Positions 20,630 to 25,957 of a DNA stretch of 29,647 nucleotides are shown piece by piece. The stretch is from positions 1-29,647 of IMG/VR virus record IMGVR_UViG_3300036859_000303, one strand, 5' to 3'. The notes beneath the pieces are model-generated. The model was not told the origin of the DNA. It ran no database searches and saw only the letters and a program-made list of their open reading frames with translations. Origin of the DNA: a virus. Position 1 is the stretch's first letter, and every line of letters starts with the position of its first letter. Position numbers and translations under genes: made by a program.

Positions 20630-21066
20630 CAGTAGCAGAACGCGAAGCTCGGGATCGGCGGCTGCGGGTCGCCCTCATATGGAACAGTGTGTCAGCGCGA
20701 GTAGACGCGAGCGATTTAGCTTCCGTCCTCGACGAACTGCGGGAGGCGCGGGAGACCGTTGACGCTCGCGAGGAAGAACTTGCCCGCTTGACGAAACGCA
20801 CCCGTGAGAGTCATGCCGCGAAGAACGAAGCTGAGCGCCAGCTTGCCAAGCTTCAACGTGAACGTGAGCAGCATAAGCAAATGATCCTTACGCAAGGCGA
20901 GTCGATCGACGAACTGGAAAAGGAGCTTGCCGCCCTGCGAGCGGTCGCGGAGCGGGCGCCACATCTGATGAGGACCGCAAGCGTTCACGGCACCAGAATC
21001 GAAAAGGCACTACGCTGCGTGTTCAGTACGTGTGGCAGCCGATGGCGAGGGTCCTGGAGGAACTAG
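20626..21066 (+). CDS. Coiled-coil protein (C-terminus possibly frameshifted)
   Basis: The product has 146 residues from ATG 20626. Residues about 28-110 form an uninterrupted charged coiled coil (heptads with Leu, Val and Ile among Glu, Arg and Lys), as in the small phage proteins that dimerise. The last 30 residues are of a different kind (Cys, Trp, Arg-rich) and look non-native, while another frame over about 20970-21137 reads well (LRVQYVWQPMARVLEELEEV). A one- or two-base change near 20950-21000 may have split an originally longer gene. The function is unknown. Confidence 0.5.
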   Translation: MTVAEREARDRRLRVALIWNSVSARVDASDLASVLDELREARETVDAREEELARLTKRTRESHAAKNEAERQLAKLQREREQHKQMILTQGESIDELEKELAALRAVAERAPHLMRTASVHGTRIEKALRCVFSTCGSRWRGSWRN

Positions 21067-21137
21067 AGGAAGTAGGGCGTCTTGACAACCAAATACACCT
21101 GGTGTATCTAGCACACCGTGCGTTCGAGAAAGTCTAG
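21042..21137 (+). CDS. 31-residue ORF, or displaced C-terminus of the coiled-coil gene
   Basis: ATG 21042 opens a frame of 31 residues (MARVLEELEEVGRLDNQ, then HLVYLAHRAFEKV), helical and well composed. No clear ribosome site precedes it. It is either a tiny gene or the original end of the preceding coiled-coil gene after a frameshift. Confidence 0.35.
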   Translation: MARVLEELEEVGRLDNQIHLVYLAHRAFEKV

Positions 21138-21148
21138 GTAGACAAGCT

Positions 21149-21370
21149 ATGAGTAGGGTAAGCGAAGTCCGAACCCGCACCGACACTCCAGGTCGCAAGG
21201 TCCGGCTCGAGGCGGGAGCCGAATCAGAGTACGAAATCCTGACGGTCAAGCGCGTCCGGCGAGATGTCATGCAGGCAGTCCGACAGCTGGCGCTCGACCG
21301 CGGCGCGACGATCGAGCTGACCGTGAACGAGGTCATGCAGGCCGGAGTGCAGGCGCTGGCGACCAGCTAG
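21149..21370 (+). CDS. Unknown 73-residue protein
   Basis: The product starts at ATG 21149. The first half is polar with strands (KVRLEAGAESEYEILTV) and the second helical (VRRDVMQAVRQLALDRG, then IELTVNEVMQAGVQAL). This could be a small ribbon-helix-helix or dimerisation domain, but the pattern is not clear. It belongs to the same rightward operon. Confidence 0.45.
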   Translation: MSRVSEVRTRTDTPGRKVRLEAGAESEYEILTVKRVRRDVMQAVRQLALDRGATIELTVNEVMQAGVQALATS

Positions 21371-21393
21371 CCCGCCCAGGTATGGAGGTAATC

Positions 21394-21696
21394 GTGGACA
21401 ACCTGATCGAGCTGGAGTGTCCGAGCTGCGACACGTCACTGGAGTTCACGATCGTGGACCCCGGCAGCCCGCCGACGCTGGATGGGCCAGAGGTTTGCCC
21501 GGGCTTGGTGGCGACGTACGACCCACGGCGCGCAGACCCCGAGTCGGGCGAGCCGGTCGAGTACGAGAAGTGCGGCTATGCGCTGCAAGCCGATCAGAAG
21601 TTTCAAGGTAGGTTGGTAGCCGAGGCTCTCCGGCGGATCGCTGACTGGGTCGAGTTGGCAGCCGAGGACGCGGCACTAAGGCGAGCCGATGACTGA
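21394..21696 (+). CDS. Zinc-ribbon-like protein of unknown function
   Basis: The product has 100 residues. The start chosen is GTG 21394 with GGAGG five bases upstream. ATG 21382 is an alternative but would itself overlap that site. CPSC near the N-terminus and two later Cys (VCPG, KCGY) make a four-cysteine zinc ribbon plausible. The C-terminal helix (RLVAEALRRIADWVELAAEDA) follows. The stop overlaps the beginning of the next gene region. Confidence 0.55.
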   Translation: MDNLIELECPSCDTSLEFTIVDPGSPPTLDGPEVCPGLVATYDPRRADPESGEPVEYEKCGYALQADQKFQGRLVAEALRRIADWVELAAEDAALRRADD

Positions 21697-21721
21697 CAAA
21701 AGGACGAAAGGAGATACGCAG

Positions 21722-22009
21722 ATGGAAACTCTCGGAAAGCCGGTGCTCGTGACCACAGAATATCGCGGGGTGTTCTTCGGATACCTGGATGGAAAACCCG
21801 GTGACACGCTGACGATCACCAAGGCCCGCAACTGCATCTACTGGTCGGCCGACGTGAAGGGCGTTCTTGGGCTGGCTTCGAACGGGCCGACGAGAACCTG
21901 CAAGGTGGGGCCGGCGGTGCCGTCGCTCACGCTCTTCAAGGTGACGGCCGTAGTCGAGGCCAAGCCCGAGGCAGTCGAACGCTGGGAGAAGGCCCCGTGG
22001 GCGCTGTAG
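21722..22009 (+). CDS. DUF6948-like small protein
   Basis: The product has 95 residues from ATG 21722 with AAAGGAG about 10 bases upstream. An in-frame ATG at 21689 lacks a ribosome site. The sequence (PVLVTTEYRGVFFGYL, TKARNCIYWSADVKGVLGLA, GPTRTCKVGPAVPSL, ending VERWEKAPW) matches a compact beta-rich family I recall as DUF6948 from phages and phage-like islands. The function is unknown. It overlaps by 13 bases the next gene, which carries Gly-X repeats, an arrangement I recall seeing with this family elsewhere (unverified). Confidence 0.65.
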   Translation: METLGKPVLVTTEYRGVFFGYLDGKPGDTLTITKARNCIYWSADVKGVLGLASNGPTRTCKVGPAVPSLTLFKVTAVVEAKPEAVERWEKAPWAL

Positions 22010-22530
22010 TCCTCTGGGGTAGGGTGTTTGGGACCGAGTACGGGACCGGGTACGGGTACGGGGCCGGGGCCGGGGCCGGAGACGGGTACGGGTACGGGGG
22101 CGGGTACGGGGCCGGGTACGGGGACGGGGCCGGGTACGGGACCGGGTACGGGGACGGGAAATATTTCGCCTCGGCGATAGCCTTAGTTTCGGCGTCGTGG
22201 CCGGCCCCGCAACAGACACGTCTTCGCGAACTCCAAGCTGCAGGCGCGCGGATTGCTTATTGGCGCTCCACCGCGAAAGGGACCGCTGCAAATGGAGGCT
22301 CGTGCGAGCCGGTGGCAATCGGCACCGTACAGACTGAGAAGGGACCGTTGCGGCTTTGTTCACGCGGGACACTCCACGCGACGCTGCTGCCGCACAAGTG
22401 GCGGGGTGAGAAGCTGTGGGTCGTGGCCCTCATCGGCAAGATCGTCGGCAACGATGAAAAGCTCGGGGCGCTCAAGCGCGAGATTGTCGGTGAGGTGGTG
22501 AGTCCGGGCATCGGTGGAGAGGTACCATGA
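21997..22530 (+). CDS. Gly-X repeat protein with DUF7666-like C-terminal domain
   Basis: The product has 177 residues from GTG 21997, inside the previous gene. Residues about 12-54 are a Gly-X repeat where every second residue is Gly and X is mostly Tyr, Ala, Asp or Thr. The C-terminal half (about 85-170: RIAYWRSTAKGTAAN, LRLCSRGTLHATLLPHKW, GEKLWVVALIGKI, KLGALKREIVGEV) resembles a small domain known to me from phage proteins as DUF7666, with a conserved LHAT. The function of both parts is unknown. The repeat may act as a flexible or surface-binding tail. The repeat lies in a GGGNNC DNA array and could vary in length between strains. Confidence 0.6.
   Translation: MGAVVLWGRVFGTEYGTGYGYGAGAGAGDGYGYGGGYGAGYGDGAGYGTGYGDGKYFASAIALVSASWPAPQQTRLRELQAAGARIAYWRSTAKGTAANGGSCEPVAIGTVQTEKGPLRLCSRGTLHATLLPHKWRGEKLWVVALIGKIVGNDEKLGALKREIVGEVVSPGIGGEVP
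22030..22158. repeat. GGGNNC hexanucleotide array
   Basis: About 21 consecutive 6-bp units, nearly all of the form GGGNNC (GGGTAC, GGGGCC, GGGACC, GGGGAC), with a few GAG or GGA variants at the start. Coding in the plus frame gives Gly followed by Tyr, Ala, Thr or Asp. The NN positions vary while the frame is kept, so the array is under amino-acid-level constraint or expands by slippage with subsequent mutation. Confidence 0.8.
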
Positions 22531-23534
22531 CCGACATCCTGGTCGTCGACAACTCGGCGCTCCGCGACCTTGCTAGCTGTAGCCGCCGTGCGCTGCTGCG
22601 GTACTGGTTCGGATTCGTGAGTCCCGAGGAGAGCCGGTTTTTGCGGGCTGGCTCGGCGGTGCACGCGGCGGTGGCAGACTGGCTGCTGTCAGGTGGTGAT
22701 CTCCGCCGGGCAATGGCAGAGCTGACGCTCGGGTACGAGGAGTTTGGCTCCGACCCGGCTTGCGTGCAGCCCGATGATCGGCTCTCGTGGGCGAACGTCC
22801 GCCGGGTGGTGCAGGCTTGGTTCGAGGGGCACCGGCCAGCCGAGCTGCCATGGGAGACCGAAGCCGTCGAGGAGCCTTTCGTGTTGCCGCTCGTGCCGGA
22901 CGGCAGTGTAACTGTAGTCGGACGGATCGACGGCCGGGGTCGTGACCGCCAGCTTCGCCAGCGATGGCTCGTCGAGCACAAATCGACGGGCAGGATCGAC
23001 AAGATTTGGATGTCCAACTTTCACTTGGACAGCCAGGTGTCTGAGTACCTGTGGGCACAGGAGCAGCAGAGTGGGGAGCTGTACTCCGGGGCGTTCATCA
23101 ACGGGATCGAGCTGAGCCAAGCGCCGAGCGATGCCAAGCGAAAGTGTGCCAAGCACGGCACTGTATATGCAGAGTGCGGGGCGCTGCATCCGAATCACCA
23201 GATCGTACCGGTGACGCGGACACCCGAGGAGCTTGCAGCTTGGCACGTCCAGGCGGTCCGGATGGCCGAACGATACTGGGACCTGGTCGAGAGCTTCAGC
23301 CAGCTCGAGCAGATAGCAAGCAGTCCGGCCGAGGGCAAGTTCCACGGAGCCTGCGCGTTCTGCTTTGCGCGGAGCTTCTGTGTGACGGGGGCCAACGCGG
23401 ACGCTGCCGAGAACATGTTTCGCGTCGAGCCGTGGCAGCCGTTCGCCGACTCGGGCGGGCGCTGGGCTGGCTTGACGGTCGGACGGTGGCAGCAGCTGCC
23501 AGTCGAACTGGAGCCCAGGCGGGCCGACGCATGA
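22527..23534 (+). CDS. PD-(D/E)XK nuclease with four-cysteine Fe-S-type cluster (Cas4/AddB-like)
   Basis: The product has 335 residues from ATG 22527, with GGAGAGG close upstream. The nuclease core is His46 (SAVHAAV), Asp135 (VGRIDGRG), Glu150-x-Lys152 (LVEHKST) and Gln170/Tyr174 (DSQVSEY), the RecB-family motif order. One Cys near the N-terminus (Cys18, SCSRR) and three near the C-terminus (Cys276, Cys279, Cys285 in CAFCFARSFC) match the 1+3 arrangement that holds an iron-sulfur cluster in Cas4 and AddB-type nucleases. It would be a single-strand exonuclease for recombination or DNA processing. There is no cas1 or CRISPR nearby. It is followed by the Sak4-like ATPase, so a phage recombination module is likely. 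Confidence 0.82.
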   Translation: MTDILVVDNSALRDLASCSRRALLRYWFGFVSPEESRFLRAGSAVHAAVADWLLSGGDLRRAMAELTLGYEEFGSDPACVQPDDRLSWANVRRVVQAWFEGHRPAELPWETEAVEEPFVLPLVPDGSVTVVGRIDGRGRDRQLRQRWLVEHKSTGRIDKIWMSNFHLDSQVSEYLWAQEQQSGELYSGAFINGIELSQAPSDAKRKCAKHGTVYAECGALHPNHQIVPVTRTPEELAAWHVQAVRMAERYWDLVESFSQLEQIASSPAEGKFHGACAFCFARSFCVTGANADAAENMFRVEPWQPFADSGGRWAGLTVGRWQQLPVELEPRRADA

Positions 23535-23773
23535 GGCGCGGACAGCATGACTTGGCCAATGTTAGTTGGAACGTGGCTGACCTCACTAATCCGAAGCAGG
23601 CTCGAAGCCCCGAGCACGCGATTCTTGCTGTGCTGATGGATATTCGCAAGCAGTTGTACGGTATCGGAGATCGGCTCGATTGCGGCGAGTGCCTCGCGAT
23701 TCCGCGAACGCTGCGCCAAATCGCTGCCAACACCAAACGGAGGAAGCCTAATGCCAAAGCCAAGCCGAAGTGA
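23531..23773 (+). CDS. Unknown 80-residue basic protein
   Basis: ATG 23531 overlaps the nuclease stop (ATGA). The N-terminal half is polar (LANVSWNVADLTN), the middle helical (SPEHAILAVLMDIRKQLYGI) and the end very basic (TKRRKPNAKAKPK). One Cys pair (DCGEC) lies in the middle. Its last 23 bases overlap the start of the Sak4-like gene. It may be a small partner of the recombination proteins, which is a guess from position. Confidence 0.5.
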   Translation: MRRGQHDLANVSWNVADLTNPKQARSPEHAILAVLMDIRKQLYGIGDRLDCGECLAIPRTLRQIAANTKRRKPNAKAKPK

Positions 23774-24584
23774 CCAGCCAACCACAGCCGAGCCTGCGCC
23801 GAACCCGAGTCTGCTCTGCCGTATCGAGCACTATTCCGACGAGGAGCCCACCGAAGCAAGCGGCTACAGCCGATACTTCAACCGCGTCAAGCATCTGCGC
23901 AACGATGGCGAAATCCAACAGTGGGCAACGGTGGTGTTCGACAGCGTGACGAGCATGGATATCCTGGCGCGGGGTTGGTATCGGTACCAGCTGAACCCGG
24001 CCAAGGGCGGCGATGCCGGCCTACACGATACCAGGCCCTGGAGAGCCGGCGCGACAGACACTCTCGAGGAGAATCTGTACACACGAGTCGGGGCTTGGCG
24101 CACGAATGTCTGTGTGATCGCGCATATCACCGAGGACAAGGACGAGGTCAACGGCAGCTTCGTCCGGAATCCTGCGGCGCCGGGGCGACTGTCGAAGCGC
24201 CTGCCGGCTGGCTACAACGAGATGTATCACATGTATGGCATCGATGACGAGGGCAAGGACACGCGATGTCTGCAGACCAGCCGAAATAGCCGGTTCAATG
24301 CCGGCTCGACCATTGGGGCGCCGAACCCATGCTGGCCGGAGTTCGATTCGCTGTGGCAGGGCTGGCCGAACGGCAGCCAGCGGCCGTGGCTGCATTGTAT
24401 GGTATACGGGGACGTGTTCATCGGCAAGTCGAGCTTCGCGGCGACATGGCCGAAGCCGATGCTGGTGCTGATGTTCGACGGGATCGGGAAGGACACTCCA
24501 TATCTGCGGCTCGGCGAGGTGGTCGATGAGGGTGTAGACGAGTTCGGGACGTTCGTGCAGCAGGTGTACGAACGGGCATCCTGA
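23751..24584 (+). CDS. Sak4-like RecA-fold ATPase, apparently circularly permuted
   Basis: The product has 277 residues, a normal size for the family, from ATG 23751 with GGAGG about 7 bases upstream. Sak4-type phage ATPases help single-strand annealing recombination and normally read Walker A, a strand ending MFDxxGKD, then Walker B and a conserved C-terminal part. Here the order is swapped. Residues about 23-202 hold the later part: the Walker B-like WATVVFDSVTSMD (Asp64), CVIAHITEDKDEV (His125), FVRNPAAPGRLSKRL and NPCWPEFDSLW. Residues about 212-277 hold the beginning: HCMVYGDVFIGKSSFAATW (Walker A, Gly220-Ser227), then MLVLMFDGIGKDTPYL and VDEFGTFVQQVYE. The two halves join through GWPNGSQRP. 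It lies between the nuclease and the polymerase genes. Confidence 0.75.
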   Translation: MPKPSRSDQPTTAEPAPNPSLLCRIEHYSDEEPTEASGYSRYFNRVKHLRNDGEIQQWATVVFDSVTSMDILARGWYRYQLNPAKGGDAGLHDTRPWRAGATDTLEENLYTRVGAWRTNVCVIAHITEDKDEVNGSFVRNPAAPGRLSKRLPAGYNEMYHMYGIDDEGKDTRCLQTSRNSRFNAGSTIGAPNPCWPEFDSLWQGWPNGSQRPWLHCMVYGDVFIGKSSFAATWPKPMLVLMFDGIGKDTPYLRLGEVVDEGVDEFGTFVQQVYERAS

Positions 24585-24601
24585 CGGCTGCACGGGCGCG
24601 A

Positions 24602-24817
24602 ATGGCGACACCGGCAATGGTGCTGTCGAGGCGGGCCGACGTCGGCGGGATGCATCGTCCGAGGCAGCCTGACGAGACCGGTCACACCTATGCGCAGGGC
24701 TGGCGTGACGGGGTCGACCGGACCATCGATCGGCTACAGGCTGTCGTTGACGGGGCAACCGAGAAGGTGGTAGCGGTCGCGGATCTGCGAGCGTTGATAG
24801 AGATGCTGCGGTATTGA
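24602..24817 (+). CDS. Unknown 71-residue protein
   Basis: The product starts at ATG 24602 (ATG 24617 is an alternative), 17 bases after the Sak4-like gene. The N-terminus is polar. TYAQGWRDGVDRTIDRLQAVVDG and AVADLRALIEML are amphipathic helices, so it may dimerise. No ribosome site is obvious. The family is not recognised. Confidence 0.45.
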   Translation: MATPAMVLSRRADVGGMHRPRQPDETGHTYAQGWRDGVDRTIDRLQAVVDGATEKVVAVADLRALIEMLRY

Positions 24818-24851
24818 GCTTTGATTCCAAGGCGAGAGGAGGTGGTAAGCT

Positions 24852-25115
24852 ATGTCACGAACTACATCGATCGACCTCACGAAGCTGAACATGTTGGCGG
24901 AGATCGGGGCGGCAGTCGTGGAGCTGATCCGCAAGAGCGGAGCGCTGAGACGAAAGCCCGGGCGGAAGCCGGCGCTGCGATCGGCTCGCAAGGCAGCAGC
25001 GAAGCCAGTCCGGCAGTCGACGCTCCCCAAGGCACCGGCTCGGCGGTCCCGCCCGGTAGCCCCAGACAGTGGGGGTGAGTCGGATCTCGGGTTGGACGCA
25101 GAACAGCAGCAGTAG
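24852..25115 (+). CDS. Basic Lys/Arg/Ala-rich protein, possibly DNA-binding
   Basis: The product has 87 residues from ATG 24852 with GAGGAGG about 7-10 bases upstream. The first 30 residues are one helix (NMLAEIGAAVVELIRKSGAL). Residues 31-65 are Arg/Lys/Ala/Pro-rich (like histone H1-type tails), and the end is acidic with Gln. It may bind DNA non-specifically during replication. The remaining 80 bases to the next gene hold an AGC/AGT trinucleotide-like run and nothing else recognisable. Confidence 0.5.
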   Translation: MSRTTSIDLTKLNMLAEIGAAVVELIRKSGALRRKPGRKPALRSARKAAAKPVRQSTLPKAPARRSRPVAPDSGGESDLGLDAEQQQ

Positions 25116-25196
25116 TAGCAGTAGGCAGATGGGGCAGGCGGGCGGTAGAAACAGTCGGCAACCACGTATCATCAACCAGTAAACCAGGGAGGAATC

Positions 25197-25880
25197 ATGG
25201 GCAAGAACATTCCAGCAGGCAGCATTCCGCGTCGGAGCGTACTGCCGCCTGGCAACCATACGCTCGAAATCGAGAAGCTCGAGGAGACCGATCTCGACGG
25301 TAGCTATGCGCTACGAGGGGCGTACCGGTCGCTCGGCCCGGTCGCCGGGCTGACACACAGCGAGCTGTTCGTGATCGGCACCGAGGCCGATCCGACGGCC
25401 GAGGATCCCGACAGCTGGACCGGGCCAGATGCCTGGTCAGCACAGCGTCTGTTCCGGATGCTCGACAAGGCGAAGGTGCCGGGAGCCGAGGCCGAGAGTG
25501 TGGACTCGGAACAGCTCTGCATCGATGCCGAGGGGCACCGGTTCGACGTGGTGTGCACGCACGTCATCGACGACGGCAAGCGGAACCCGGCAAACAAGGG
25601 CAAGACGTACGTCAGGCTGGCGTACTTCGAAGAGGGCAGCTTGCAGGCCGGGGCGGCACCGGCCCGCGGGTCGGCTCCGAGACCTACCCCGGCGGCTCCA
25701 GCAAGACCGACGCCACCTGCGCGGCCGCCCGCTCCAGTCAGGCAGGCAACCCCGGCGGCTCCACAGCCAAACGGCGAGGATACCGAATACGAGGCTCCGG
25801 CGGCTGCTGCGGCCGCTCCGGCTCCGCCCCCAGCGAGGGGTACCGCACCGCAGCGGCCGATTCCGAGGCGCACCGCCTGA
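25197..25880 (+). CDS. Possible DUF669-like ssDNA-associated protein with Pro/Ala-rich tail
   Basis: The product has 227 residues from ATG 25197 with AGGGAGG about 5 bases upstream. Residues 1-135 look like a compact beta-rich domain (NHTLEIEKLEETDL, AYRSLGPVAGL, HRFDVVCTHVID, KTYVRLAYFE). Residues 145-225 are a long Pro/Ala/Arg tail. In other phages, DUF669-type or single-strand-binding proteins stand between the recombination ATPase and the polymerase and have this two-part build, with a disordered tail for partner contact. The domain match is weak and mostly positional. The tail is GC-rich and repetitive. Confidence 0.45.
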   Translation: MGKNIPAGSIPRRSVLPPGNHTLEIEKLEETDLDGSYALRGAYRSLGPVAGLTHSELFVIGTEADPTAEDPDSWTGPDAWSAQRLFRMLDKAKVPGAEAESVDSEQLCIDAEGHRFDVVCTHVIDDGKRNPANKGKTYVRLAYFEEGSLQAGAAPARGSAPRPTPAAPARPTPPARPPAPVRQATPAAPQPNGEDTEYEAPAAAAAAPAPPPARGTAPQRPIPRRTA

Positions 25881-25957
25881 CGACAGGCGTAGGCACGATC
25901 TCCGTGGGGTAGGTGAGCCGGTCGGCCGCTACCCCACTTCTCGTTGGAGGACGCGGA

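Noticed and set aside
21446-22372. Minus-strand frame with long Arg-Pro/Arg-Thr run
   Set aside because: It is the antisense reading of the GGGNNC array and overlaps several supported plus-strand genes.
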